This document shows positions 12,642 to 23,941 of a stretch of 64,000 nt of DNA, in pieces. Position 1 is the first letter of the stretch, and the number at the start of each line of letters is the position of its first letter. A program made the position numbers and the translations under genes. Source of the stretch: Babylonia areolata (lineage: Eukaryota; Mollusca; Gastropoda; Neogastropoda; Buccinidae); contig NC_134897.1 of assembly GCF_041734735.1 (NCBI RefSeq), positions 5,498,204 through 5,562,203 on the forward strand, read 5' to 3'. A model generated the notes under the pieces. It saw only the letters and a program-made list of their open reading frames with translations. It was not told the origin of the DNA and searched no databases.

Positions 12642-13056
12642 CCCACCCCCGGCTTTTGAATGCAATGTCCTCATTGCTGCTGACCACATGCTGACCAATG
12701 CTGTCATCAGTTCATGCTAATGGGAGACTAGTTCTACCCAGACATTAGCAAAAACAAAAACGTGTAAATGAGAACATTACAAGGCTCTGTAACCATACAT
12801 TCTCCAGTGTATGCCACCCTTAACCTTCACCGTACTTGGTTATTTTCCCACTTATCCATATTTTGTGGGTCTCACAGACCCACACTCGCTAAAGAAGGAA
12901 TCCAGAGCTTACCCCCTATTCATACATCGTGGGTCTGACAGACCCATACAAATTAATGTGGGCTTTTCCAACTTCAATAGACTGAGCAACACGTTCCTGT
13001 CATCAGATCTTTTCCCACCCCTCTTCCGGCCAATCAATAGCAGCCTCTGTATGTGT

Positions 13057-13362
13057 GTGTCTGTGTCTGTGTGTGGCAGCCTCTGTATGTGTGTGTGTGT
13101 GTATGTGTGGCAGCCTCTGTATATATATATATATATATATATATTTGTGTGTGTGTGTGTGTGTGTGTGTATTTGTGTGCGTGCGCGAGCGTGTAAGTAT
13201 ACACGTCAGGAGAGCTCTGTGCGCGCGCGCATGTGTGTGTGTGTTCGTGTGTGTGTAGAGGATGAGGTATGTGTGTGTTTCCATGTGTACTGTAGGAGCA
13301 ACGGAATATTGGAATGTGCGGGTGTACACACACACACACACACGCACACACACGCACGCACA

Positions 13363-13394
<32 letters not shown>

Positions 13395-13410
13395 CATATA
13401 TATATATATG
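13057..13410. repeat. Compound TG/TA/CA microsatellite
   Basis: Alternating GT, TA, GC and CA runs. Several long open frames on both strands here encode only repeating Cys-Val or Thr-His patterns and are not genes. Confidence 0.9.
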
Positions 13411-15812
13411 TCATCGTCAGGAAAAGGGATAGGCAAGATGTACGTGTAACAAAGACCATGTGCGGCGCCAAGTGTTGGACAGACCATCGCCTTGTAGTCT
13501 CGAAGCTGAATATTCGAATCCAGCCCAAGAGACGCCCCGAAGGCCAGAAGGCTCCAAAACGGCTTAACATCGCTAAGCTGAAAAACATCACCATCAAACA
13601 GTCCTTTGTGGAGCTGCTGGAAGATCGTCTGGAATCCGCCTCTCTGGACAACCAGAATGTGGAGTCTGACTGGAGGACCCTGCGTGAGCTGATCTATAGT
13701 ACAGCTTCAGAGACCCTGGGACCCATGACCAGAAAGCACAAAGACTGGTTTGATGAAAACTGTGATGAAATCAAGCAGCTTTTGGATGAGAAACGCCGTC
13801 TGCATCAAGCCTACCTCAGCAACCAAAAGTCCACATCAAAAAAGGATGCGTACGATGCCATCCGCAGGACTGTTCAGCAAAAGTTACGCCAGATGCAGGA
13901 TAAGTGGCTGAGTGACAAAGCTGATGAGATCCAGGGATATGCTGACAGGCACGATATGAAGAGGTTCTATGATGCCTTAAAAGAAGTCTACGGCCCCACA
14001 TCCTCAGGATCATCCCCCCTCCTCAGTGCAGATGGGAATACCTTGATCACCGAGAAGGAGAAAATTATCGAACGCTGGGCTGAGCACTTCAACAGTGTCT
14101 TAAATCGCCCTTCCTTCATAAATGATGAAGCCATAGACCGTCTCCCACAAGTCCCCATCAACGAAACACTGGACGATCCGCCAACACCTCTTGAGACCCA
14201 GAAAGCAATCCATCTGCTATCCAGTGGCAAAGCACCTGGCTCAGACTCCATACCAGCAGAGGTCTACAACGATGGAGGCACTGTGCTGACTGAGAAGCTC
14301 CATCAGCTGTACTCACTCATGTGGAAAGAAGAGATGATCCCCCAGGATTTCAAAGATGCATCTATCATTCACTTGTACAAGCGAAAGGGGAACCGGCAAG
14401 TCTGTGATAACCATCGGGGCATTTCCTTGCTCTCCATCGCAGGCAAGATACTTGCCAGGATCCTACTAAACCGCCTCACAGCACACCTTGACCAAGGTCA
14501 TTTGCCTGAGAGCCAATGTGGATTCCGGAAAGAGCGCGGAACCACCGACATGGTGTTTGCTGCAAGGCAGCTGCAAGAGAAATGTCAGGAGCAAAATGCT
14601 GCTCTGTTCTCCACCTATGTCAACCTCACCAAGGCCTTCGACACCGTGAGTAGAGAGGGACTGTGGAAGATCATGGCCAAGTACGGATGCCCTACCAGCC
14701 GCCGTGGCGAAGTGGTTAGCGTCGTGGACTGACGGCTGGGAGGACGCGGGTTCGAATCCCAGCGGAGGTGGGTTTTTCGGCCCGTGGCCGGCTCCTACCC
14801 AGAGTTGAGTGTGCTGTGGGCTTAAATGGGGAGACTGGGACCACACAGTCGAGTGTCATCCACTTCAAGGATGCGTCTTTGGGTGTGTTGCTCTAATTAC
14901 CTGACCAACACTGCAAGTGTCTGTATCTCTCGGGCCTGGTTAACGCCAGGATATCATTATGACAGGAAGCGTAGAGTACAGCCTTGTCACGCAGTCCCAA
15001 ACCAAAATGGACCTCCATAGCAACATCGTCATCATCATCGTCATCCTCCTCCTCCTTCATCGTCATCAATATAAACAAAATAGTCTCAAAGTCTGTGACC
15101 TTTCATGCCCTGCTCTCATGGTGACCTCAGTTTCGATACCCCTCCACTTCCGTGCTTTGGGTGAGTCCTGTCAATGTCGTCAGTGTCGGCAGATTCATGG
15201 GGGGGCTGTTGTTTGAGGGACGTGGTGGCGGTCTCCACTCTGGGAGAGACGCTCGCTCAGTCTGGCTCCGCGACTAAGCCATTATTGTCGTTAGTAGGGG
15301 ACTTAGTAGGTGGTGTCCTAAGTACGTTAAAACCGAACAGGCACCACTGAACACCACTGAAGTGACTCAGCAGCAGTGCAGGGTCTCCTCTGGTGTGTGG
15401 CCTCCAGGCGACCTAACATCGATGGTTCCCTGTGGACTGCCGACGCTGGGACTGCGACGGACGAACCCGGGTGTGGCCGTGTATGGGGGAATCTAAATGA
15501 GCGGCGTGGGAGTAATGCCACTGAAACGGCGCAGATGATGGGGCAGCAAAACAAAAAAACAAAAACAAAAAAAAAGTACGGATGCCCTCGGAAATTTATT
15601 TCCTTGGTCAGCCAATTCCATGAAGGCATGAAGGCTCGAGTCCAGGACAATGGCGAAACATCTGCTCCTTTTGCTGTCACAAATGGTGTCAAGCAAGGCT
15701 GCGTCCTGGCTCCAACGCTGTTCAGCCTCATGTTCTCTGCAATGCTTACTGATGCCTTCAGAGATGGCGATGTTGGAATCGACCTAAAGTATCGAACAGA
15801 TGGCAAGCTAAC
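13405..15812 (+). mobile_element. APE-type LINE fragment (RTE-like), interrupted
   Basis: The + frame encodes the endonuclease end (RKRDRQDVRVTK, CWTDHRLVVSK) and a linker (HKDWFDENCDEIKQLLDEK). Reverse transcriptase follows: SGKAPGSDSIPAEVYNDGG, DNHRGISLLSIAGKILARI, QCGFRKERGTTDM and KAFDTVSREGLWKIMAKYGCP (part). It is interrupted at 14693 and resumes at 15574 with FISLVSQFHEGM and TNGVKQGCVLAPTLFS, ending after KYRTDGK. The YVDL-type block reads YVNLTKAFD. Both LINE ends are missing: the 5' end meets a CA/TA microsatellite and the 3' end stops before the FADD box. Clade by eye is uncertain. Confidence 0.75.
14679..15588 (+). mobile_element. Long tRNA-headed retroposon with 15-bp target duplication
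   Basis: The body, 14694-15573 (about 880 bp), is bounded by AAGTACGGATGCCCT at 14679-14693 and 15574-15588. It starts with a tRNA-like head: A-box tggcgaagtggtta (about 14704), B-box ggttcgaatcc (about 14749). It ends in an A-rich tail (aaaacaaaaaaac...). The middle has no convincing frame. Pol III promoter, A-tail and long duplication fit a SINE mobilised by LINE machinery, but the length is well above usual SINEs. Confidence 0.8.
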
Positions 15813-16529
15813 TTGATGGCAATTAATAAACTTGATAATCATCAAAATATAACTTGCCTGAGGCAATGACACCGGTAGCCTGCTGTACTGTTGTGTTCTC
15901 CGTGAGAGCCGGATGCGATGTGCCAGCCAACTACAGAAGCAGTGAGGTAGCCTATGTGTCATCAGTCATGTACGCACAATCACTTCGTTCCACGTAGTAC
16001 AAAGGGATTATTGGTTTGTTCCCTTCTTTTGCGAGTATGGGTCTGAGAGACCCACGAATTACGAATAAGGGTACTTAGTGTTTTCTCTTCTTTGGGGAGT
16101 ATGGGTCTGTAAGACTCACAACGTAGGAATGCAGGTAAAAATTTTCACAATTACGTAACTGATTAACTAATCAGTTAAAGTGTACATTAATTTACTAAAA
16201 TGATGCATATGTTGTGACAACAAAAGTCATGAAATTTCAAATTAATCGGACACCAAATATATTTTAAAGGCATTTTTTAAGGCAAAAATGGGTCTGTCAG
16301 ACCCACAAAGTACGGTGAAGGTTAACAATACAAATCAACAGAAAAATTGCAACATGAAAAAAAAAAGAAATACATGAATAATATACAATCAATGAAATGC
16401 AATACATCAACAACCACAGCCCAAAAATCGACACAGTTCCAGCTGACACAATCAGCAACCACAAATCCTGGAATGGAGGAAAACAACAACATAACATGAC
16501 ACAATTTTTCCCCATCCAGATCATACCCT

Positions 16530-17783
16530 TAACAGGCTTCAGCAATAGGCTTAGCCCATGCTGGATGGCTAGCCTTACCCCTGCTGCTAACCCTAGCCCT
16601 ACAGGTTGACCCTGACAGTTTCCCACCCCTGTCAGTCTGATCTGGGACCATGGCACCTGCGCATGTCCCGTGCACCCCAGGCTTCGGATGAGACCTGGTG
16701 CTAGTCTCACACAACCTCGAGAACACCAGTTGGTGTGACCCTCTGGGAGACTCGACTGCATCCTGGCAGTCTCCATCACCTGTGCCCTCCCTTGTGGCAC
16801 ATGTACCAGGAACACCTGGATCAGGTGGTATGGGCAGCAGCACCCATTCACCCTGGCAAGGATCATCCTCACAGTCACCCCTTGTCCTGACTGGAGTCTT
16901 TTCTTTCAGACTCGGATCCTGCCTCCTGAGACTACTGGGCAAGTCTCTCGGGTTCTCATTGTGGGAATCTTTGTGTTTTTCCTTGGGGAGAACCTTACCC
17001 ACCTTTGGGGAAATCCCATTTCCCACCACTGACTGACCTTTCCCTTTCCTACCTCTGTTCCTTCTCTTCCTACCCACAGGACCTTTCCCCATCACAGCCC
17101 CATCTCTCTGACTGACTAAATCTGACATTAACCCCTGCATGGACCTAATACTCTCTTCTAACAGCAACAGTTTGTCACCCAATTGTGCTGTCTCTTCCCT
17201 GGTCTGTTGCTGTTGTTGGTCCTCTTCCAGCTCTCTCTGCAGCCTCATGGCTTCATCCCTCGCCTGGATGAAGGTGGTCTGAGGCTCCCTCCTCAGTATG
17301 TGGCGCAGCTCCCTTTTCAGCAGGGGGTTCCAGAGGCCATCGATGAAGTGGTCCCTCAGCATCTCAGCGGTGAGGGCCCCAGTGCTCTTCATCTGGATGG
17401 TTCTCTCAAGACTCCACAGAGCATGCGAATAGTCCAAGGCGGACTCCTCCGGCAACTGCTCCCTGCAGGAGAATGTGGACAGCAGTGTGGTGACATGCTG
17501 CCCGTCACCGAACACCCCCAGCAGAATGTCGATCACCTTCTCCGGGGTGTTGGTCTCCTCAAGGTCCCGCAGCATCAGCTCCCTGCGTGCGGTTCCCTGC
17601 AGATGGCTGTACACAAAGTAGGCAGCCATCTCGTCTCCCATGGGGTATGCAGCCAGGACTCTTTGCCTCCACGATGAAGTCCTCAGCCGACATCTCGCCA
17701 GGCTTACCAGTGAATACTGGCAGTGTGGGTGCTGCATACCACCCCATGGGAAACTCCTGCGCCTCTGTAGTTGGGGTTGTCAT
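16530..17783 (-). pseudogene. Gag-like region of the LTR fossil
   Basis: The minus-strand translation shows an N-terminal LPVFTGKPGEMSAEDFI-like segment and a capsid-like helical region (MAAYFVYSHLQGTARREL, then EESALDYSHALWSLE). A glutamine-rich stretch and a basic tail with GRKRRNRGRKGKG follow. This is the usual order in Ty3/Gypsy-type Gag of invertebrates. It is a fossil. Confidence 0.65.
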
Positions 17784-17933
17784 CTCTGGGCTGTTACTGG
17801 GCTGTGTTACCTGGCTGTGTGCTGCTTAAGTCCTACCTACCACTTAACCTGCCTATTGTGTCAGTAAATCACTTTACCTGCCTATCCTGTCAAGCAAACA
17901 CTCTGCCTGCCTATCCTGTCGGCGACGCCAAGT

Positions 17934-18861
17934 TGTAAAAAGTGGTTGTTTTAGAGAGTGTGGTTCTGGTTCGATTCTAATAGAAGAGAGAGAGGGGAAC
18001 AGACAGGGGGAATATGGGATCAACTAATGATGCACTCACTCACTCTCTCCTCACATCAATAGCAGGGCCACATGGAGTGGTTTTTATAGAGTGTTTACTT
18101 TACAATACAGCACACAGTAAAAAGTTCACCCTACACCTAAAGCAGCACCTATAAGCAGCACACAGCCCAACAGGGATTTCCTTGTTCCTCACATCACTGA
18201 TCAGTCAGTCACCCTGTGTCAGTCAGTTCTTCTGGGAGACAGCTAAGAACTGGCTGTGCTGACTGGTTTTATCCCTTCCCACAACATACTGTATATACTA
18301 ATGCAAGCTACAACACTCACTCCCCCAACTAGCTGAATTGAAATAACCAATCTTTGCTTGTCCTAGTAACGCTATGTGAATGACTGACAGATTCACTGCT
18401 TAATCCCAATTCGTCCAATTCAACAGATTGATCTGATTCGCTACATTTCATTCCACTTGTTTCTACAACATTCTGTGATGACAGGTTCACCCATTTACGT
18501 CACAAAGAGAATGGGGAGACAGGACAATACAACTCTGGGCATGTTAGCCGGCATGATCAAAGTTCGCATTAGCATAAATTCTCCCTAGCTTATGTTCCAA
18601 AGTCCTGCCATCTACTTCAGCCGTGTTTGGGAACGGGGAGATGGGGAACGACTTGAAAGACAGGCCGCCACACGGGATGTTCTGCTCAGCACGGAGATTG
18701 CGGCAGACGTCACATAACCGCACGTGTTTCAACGACTGGGGCGGGTGACGCGGTGTCGCGGACCAAAGGTCCCGACTAGGGAGTAGGGGTGAGGAGGGAG
18801 GGTGGCGCGGGTGTCGGCACAACCTCAAAGACTGGGCTTTGGACAAGTGGGAAGGAGGTGT

Positions 18862-18892
<31 letters not shown>

Positions 18893-18938
18893 GGGGGGCG
18901 GGGGGGGGGGGGGAGGGAAGGGGGGGGGACAGTGTGAG
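17934..18938 (-). repeat. Right (5') LTR
   Basis: It matches the left LTR, with an extra segment at about 18268-18452. It meets the tandem array beyond a long G-run at 18876-18913, so its outer end is not resolved. Confidence 0.75.
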
Positions 18939-18939
18939 A

Positions 18940-19503
18940 GAACTTGCCCATTACCAAAGGGATGTGAAATAAACTGTCCCGTAAACCGAGGATGTGAAAT
19001 ACACACAAGGATCTGAAATAACCTTCCCCGTATACCGAGGGTGTGAAACAATCTCTGGCATATATTCCGTTTGTGTCATCCTTTCCCTTTCCCTTACAAA
19101 GATGATTTCAAATAACCTGTTCTGTATACATATTCCATGTGAGGTATACATTCCCATAATTATGTCATGGATGATAGAGAACTTGTCCATTACCAGAGGG
19201 ATGTGAAATAAACCGTCCTGTAAACCGAGGATGTGAAATAAGCTTTGGTACACGTTCCGGTTGTGAGATGATTCCCTTACAAAAGAGATCTGAAATAACC
19301 TTCCCCATACACCGAGGGTGGGAAACAAACTGTAGCATATGCTCCAGTTGTGTCATAACCTAGGGATATGCAATAAGCTTTCTCGAACATATTGCATGTG
19401 AAATATCCTTTCCCACATGTCATGCATATCAGATTACCACACGGATGTGCAATAAAATGTCCTGTACACAAAGGATGTGAAATAAGCTTTTGCATATGTT
19501 CTG
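18940..19503. repeat. Degenerate ~30-bp tandem array, left part
   Basis: Units share GATGTGAAATAA then a CCTGTAnACCGAG-like end, for example starting at 18961, 18991, 19010 and 19041 with spacings of 30, 19 and 31. The unit length divides by three, so open frames (HPRFTGRFIS-like decamers) arise on the minus strand. The array resumes at about 21960 after a LINE. Confidence 0.7.
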
Positions 19504-21737
19504 CTACCACCCCTGACATTTTTCTAACAAACAACAGTACCCTAATCAACAATGCAAGAGTCGTGCCAGGAGTGTCGGATCATGAAGCAATCTTCATCGA
19601 GTCATCTCTCCGACCATACTACACGAAACATCCCTCCAGAATAGTACCAAATTTCCAAAAAGCAGACTTCAACATAATAAAAGAAAAATTGTCTGACGCC
19701 CAAGACTCCTTCATCGAGACATCAGCCACGCTTAGCGTTTGCGAACTTTGGGAAAGGTTTAAAACCATAATCCACTCCCTCATGAAGGAACACATCCCCT
19801 CAAAAACTGTCCGAAACAAATCCAACCATAAACCCTGGATTACCCCCCACATCAAGTCAATGAAAAGAAAACTCGCTCGGAAATTTAGAAAGAGCAAAAC
19901 CTCATCTGACCCCTCAGTAAGACGACAGTACCTACAGATGAAGGGCAAAGTACAGCGGGAACAACGTCATGCATACTGGACTTACATCAACAACATCATT
20001 GATCCTCCCCAAAGCGATGATGAGCAGTTGAAAGGGAGCAACCAAAAGCGATTCTGGAATTACATCAAATCTCTCAGACGTGACAGTACAGGGGTATCTC
20101 CACTTCGAGACCAAGGAAGATTATTTGCATCCCCAAAAGAAAAGGCCAACATTCTAAACCACCAGTACAAGTCGGTCTTCACGAGAGAAAAAAGCAGCAA
20201 AATCCCAACACCATCGGGAGTGTCCTACCCTGCAATGGCCGAGATCACGATCGACAAGGAAGGGGTACACAAATTGCTGAAGAACATCAACCCATATAAA
20301 GCAGCAGGACCTGATGAGATTCCAGCAAAAGTGTTGAAAGCGTGCGCAGATGAGATCGCGCCCCTGCTCTCTATTATCTTCACCAAATCACTGGCAGATG
20401 CATGTGTACCAGACGACTGGAAAATGGCGAACGTGACAGCAGTTTTCAAAAAGGGCAATCGTAACCCTGCTGCTAACTACAGACCGGTCTCCCTCACCAG
20501 CATATGCTGTAAGATGCAAGAATACATCCTCGCAAGCAACATCATGCGCCATCTGACCCAACATGAAATACTTGATAACTCACAACATGGGTTTAGAGCC
20601 AGAAGGAGTTGCGAAACTCAACTGCTATCATTGTTCCAAGACATCGCCAAAAACCAGGACAACAGACAGCAGACCGACATGGTAATCCTGGACTTCTCCA
20701 AAGCCTTTGACAAGGTCCCCCACAAACGCCTCCTCCGTAAGCTGGACCATTATGGTATACGAGGATCGACGTTAGACTGGATCAAGGCCTACCTTTCTGA
20801 CCGCACCCAAATCGTCGTAGTTGACGGCGAAAAATCTGAGCCAGCACCTGTCATCAGCAGAGTCCCACAGGGACTATTTCTGATTTACATCAACGATCTG
20901 CCTCAGAACATCAAGGCCAATATTAGATTGTTCGCTGATGACTGTATAGTCTACTCTACCATCAAGACAATCCAAGACTGTAAAATGCTCCAACGAGATC
21001 TCAACACCCTGTCTGACTGGGAACAGCGTTGGGGAATGGAATTCCACCCAGAAAAATGTAATGTCCTTACCTGTACAACATCAAGGAACCCCATCAGCTA
21101 CAACTACAAATTAAAAGGACACACCCTCGAGCATGTTGACAGCGCAAAATATCTCGGCGTCGACATAAGAAATGATCTAAACTGGAAAGAACATGTTACA
21201 AGAGTCACCAACAAAGCCAATAGCATGGTAGGCTTCCTAAAAAGGAATCTAAAAACATCCAATAAAACCACCAAAGCCAATGCCTACCAAACTCTTGTAC
21301 GCCCGCACCTGGAGTATTGTTCATCAGTCTGGAGCCCGTACAAAGAAGGTCAAAAGAACAAGATTGAAATGGTGCAAAGAAGAGCAGCACGTTATGTACA
21401 CAGTGACTACGGGCGGACCAGCAGCGTAACACACATGCTGCAAGAACTAGGATGGGAATCCCTCGAATCACGGCGGAACAGACAAAGGCTGACCCTGATG
21501 TATAAAATGGTCAACGGCATTGTAGACATCCCTCCAGACAAATTTCTCAAGAAAGGATCCGGCAGAACAAGATCAAATCATCGACACAAATTTGTCCATC
21601 TTAGCTCCTCCTCTGACCCTTATAAATACAGTTTTTTCCCATCAACCATCCCCGTCTGGAACTCCCTGCCTGCAACAGCAGCAGAGGCTCCCTCCTTGGC
21701 AGCTTTCAAGAGGGAGCTGAACAAGATCACAGTTTAG
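19504..21737 (+). mobile_element. LINE endonuclease tail and reverse transcriptase (Jockey/CR1-like), open frame
   Basis: About 740 codons are open from TTPDIFLTNN (19504) to the stop at 21735. The end of the endonuclease domain (PGVSDHEAIF) is followed by a linker and then reverse transcriptase: PYKAAGPDEIPAKVLK, NYRPVSLTSICCKM, QHGFRARRSCETQLL, VILDFSKAFDKVPH, LFADDCIVYS and KYLGVDIRNDLNWKEHV. The C-terminal PVWNSLPA, typical of Jockey/CR1-like proteins, is also present. The catalytic FADD is intact, but the VPQG motif runs directly into LFLIYINDLP, six residues shorter than the usual VPQGTVLGPLLF. The endonuclease is mostly absent, so the copy is 5'-truncated. C-rich tracts (about 21740-21779) start the 3' UTR. 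Confidence 0.82.
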
Positions 21738-21959
21738 TCCCCCCCATCCCCCCCTTCCCCCCCCCCCCCCACCCCCCCCGGAGGGACGCTGCGAGTGACG
21801 GTGGGAGAGAGTATGTATACATGCTCTTTCTCATTGTCACCCCCTCCGGAGGAAAAGATAGGTCTACTTAGGTTTTAGCTAGGTATTTACGCCTCTGCGC
21901 ACACAGGTCATTAATAGTCAGTAATGACGGCTGACCTTCCAATTTGAAGATTGGTTCTG

Positions 21960-22160
21960 AGATTACCTTTCCCTTACAACAGCGATCTGAAATAACCTTC
22001 CTCGTATACAGAGGGTGTGAAACAAGCTGTGGGATATATTCCGGTTGTGTCATAACCTTTCTCTTACCACGGTGATGTTAGATAACCTGACCTGTATTAC
22101 GACGATATGAAGTATGACTTTCCAGATAGGGTGTATGTGAAACAGCCTTTCCATTACCAC
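21960..22160. repeat. Degenerate ~30-bp tandem array, right part
   Basis: Units such as gatctgaaataacc and gggtgtgaaacaagc continue the array that is broken off at 19503. This places the LINE as an insertion in the array. Confidence 0.6.
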
Positions 22161-22259
22161 GATGATTTCACAAGCACACGCACAAGTTATAGCACACAAT
22201 CGTAAATAGTACACAATCAAAAATACTACCAACAAATTCTTAAACTATCAAAACACATG

Positions 22260-22814
22260 CAGTAAACACGTCAATGGTGTAGTTAGTATCACTGTTTGTG
22301 TTCTGTATTTCTTTCCTTTTAATTGTGAACAAGAAAAATGAGGTCATGTCGTCTTCGAACACAACATACCTTCTAGTAGGCCTAACTCAGTGGGAAGCGG
22401 TTTGTAGAATTTTCGGATTTCGGAACGAATCTCAACACAATAAACCGTTAATAATTCGAAAATGTGGCTTAATTCTTGAACTTGAACTGGAATCAGACGT
22501 TTTAGGCCTGGAAGGCCTGTTCGTCGTTCAACTGGATACAGTATACCAGCATGCGTGGCCTAATGATAGCATACTGGATCATATATGCTTGGAGAGTTGG
22601 CCCAATGAGCGTCTAACCTAGCCTTGAAAGATAACATGGTTGGGGCAGTCACAACACTGTCTGGGAAACCATTCCATTTATTAACGACTCGCTCTGTGAA
22701 GGAGCTGAGGCACTTTCAGTCTGCAATTCAGGAGACTTACAAACTGTTACTGGCATGACTGTGAAAATTTTTTTGTCATACTATGTTTAAGTCAAATTTG
22801 GTATTGGCAGACAA
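22260..22814. repeat. Dispersed repeat copy B carrying a LINE insertion
   Basis: It matches 1287-1605 in order on both sides of an extra 254 bp block. The block is bounded by AATTC at 22471-22475 and 22725-22729, present once at the matching place in copy A (1515-1519). Confidence 0.75.
22476..22724 (-). mobile_element. Truncated LINE 3' end (CR1-like) insertion
   Basis: The minus strand encodes FTERVVNKWNGFPDSVV then TMLSFKARLDAHW, the usual C-terminus of CR1/Jockey-type reverse transcriptases, followed by a stop. A short 3' UTR ends in a TTCAAG repeat. A 5-bp AATTC duplication flanks it. Confidence 0.7.
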
Positions 22815-22859
22815 TGGGTCTGGGAAAAACGGGAGGAAAGAAGTACCGTGTGTGCTGTT

Positions 22860-23297
22860 CAAACTTTATAGGAAAAAAGGTGACATCGCAACGAATACCA
22901 GCCACAAACCGATTGCGTAGAGCGTGGCGAGCTCAGAATCACTTCGTGAACTGAAAAGGACCGTACCCTCAGTGGCGATGATATTCCTTCACTTTTTACA
23001 AACAAGGTCTTCAAAACAAGCACAGTATGTGACATTTTGAATCCAATATTCATTTTTTATGTTTCAAAATATATTTGTTTCAATTCAACAGCCAAGCCTA
23101 AGAATGTTTTGGGTCTGATTTCTCAAAGAGGGATAATTATACTGTCTTCATTTCTCATACACTTATCTGCCTAATGTTTGAATCCAAAAGCACAATTTAA
23201 CCTTTAAAACAGAGAATTACAGTACACCAGCTGGCCGGTCTTTTTCAACTTCCAGTCACCAATGTTGTATCATTCAACTGGATTTTGTGTGTGTGGT

Positions 23298-23337
<40 letters not shown>

Positions 23338-23585
23338 TTTTTTGGTCACATTCTTAGCTGTGGTACTTATTCAACACAGATATATGCATCTCTGACACAT
23401 AGTACAAAACTGACTACAGACTAGTGTACCCATGAAACAAATACTAGAAAGAATTTCAACTGTACAACATTTGTCAGCACATACTTCTTTCAAGTGGAAA
23501 TGCTTGCACATTTTCAGAAAGTGCTGTAACAATGATACTGTGACAGTGATCAAGATCCTTGCTACTTCCACAGGCAATGTGAATG

Positions 23586-23620
<35 letters not shown>

Positions 23621-23935
23621 ATATATATGGATAGATAAAGCATAGTTATTGTTGCAAATTTAAACAACTCACTGGCTTGAGATTCTGCACATGCATAATG
23701 CAGTGAATAGATCTGACACATTTTGGGGTTGTATGGAGTTTGACTGAAAATGTGTAACTAAAACAAATGTCATAACATTCAAGCTATAATTATATATTCT
23801 TTTCTTTTTTTGTCACAGCTGTCAGATGTGCAAGTCCACAAAGACATCACTGCTACTTCTGCATCAGCAGTGGAAACCAATGCTGCTGACTGTAAATTGA
23901 GTAATTTTACAAAATTTAACAAATTTGGAAGTGAA
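22860..23935. other. Noncoding DNA with microsatellites and one weak exon-like stretch
   Basis: It holds GT (23287-23333) and AC (23590-23618) microsatellites. At 23819-23890 a pyrimidine tract ending gtcacag is followed by an open stretch and a weak donor (gtaaat). No protein family is recognised in it. Confidence 0.4.
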
Positions 23936-23941
23936 AATATG

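Larger units (their letters stand above)
12820..16325. mobile_element. piggyBac-like non-autonomous transposon (TTAA flanks)
   Basis: TTAA at 12820-12823 and 16322-16325 bounds perfect 14-bp inverted ends, CCTTCACCGTACTT at 12824 and its complement ending at 16321. Near both ends lie short palindromes of the form TGGGTCTGACAGACCCA: about 12869 and 12931 on the left, 16038, 16105 and 16290 on the right. TTAA duplications with CC(T)-starting ends are the hallmark of piggyBac-type elements. No transposase is visible; without the LINE in its middle the element would be about 1.1 kb. Confidence 0.75.
11822..18938 (-). mobile_element. Ty3/Gypsy-like LTR retrotransposon fossil with nested insertions
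   Basis: Two long direct repeats start with the same bases (TGTAAAAAGTGG) at 11822 and 17934. The element lies on the minus strand. A primer-binding-like tract (TGGCGTCGCCGACAGG, about 17916-17931) adjoins the right repeat and a purine tract adjoins the left repeat near 12642-12652. Only a gag-like region is recognisable inside, and most of the remaining interior is occupied by a later piggyBac-like insertion. The repeats are nearly identical apart from one ~185 bp segment present only on the right, which suggests a fairly recent insertion. The element is broken. Confidence 0.8.

Noticed and set aside
12237-12707. 156-residue minus-strand frame, repeated at 18544-19008
   Set aside because: It lies inside both LTRs of one element, is proline-rich through C-runs and has no recognisable domain.
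13003-13651. Long open frames on both strands rich in Cys-Val or Thr-His
   Set aside because: They arise from CA/GT/TA microsatellites; the residue pattern is purely periodic and no domain is present.
14700-14770. tRNA-like sequence with good A and B boxes
   Set aside because: It is the head of a retroposon with target duplications and lacks a proper acceptor-stem pairing; the same applies to the heads at 33.5, 35.3, 37.3 and 51.0 kb.
16037-16310. Series of short palindromes that could suggest a CRISPR array
   Set aside because: Spacing is irregular, there are only three at this end, the context is eukaryotic, and the same boxes occur at the other end of a TTAA transposon.
18951-19328. Minus-strand frames with repeated HPRFTGRFIS-like decamers
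   Set aside because: They follow from a tandem repeat unit of about 30 bp and shift wherever units are 19 or 31 bp.
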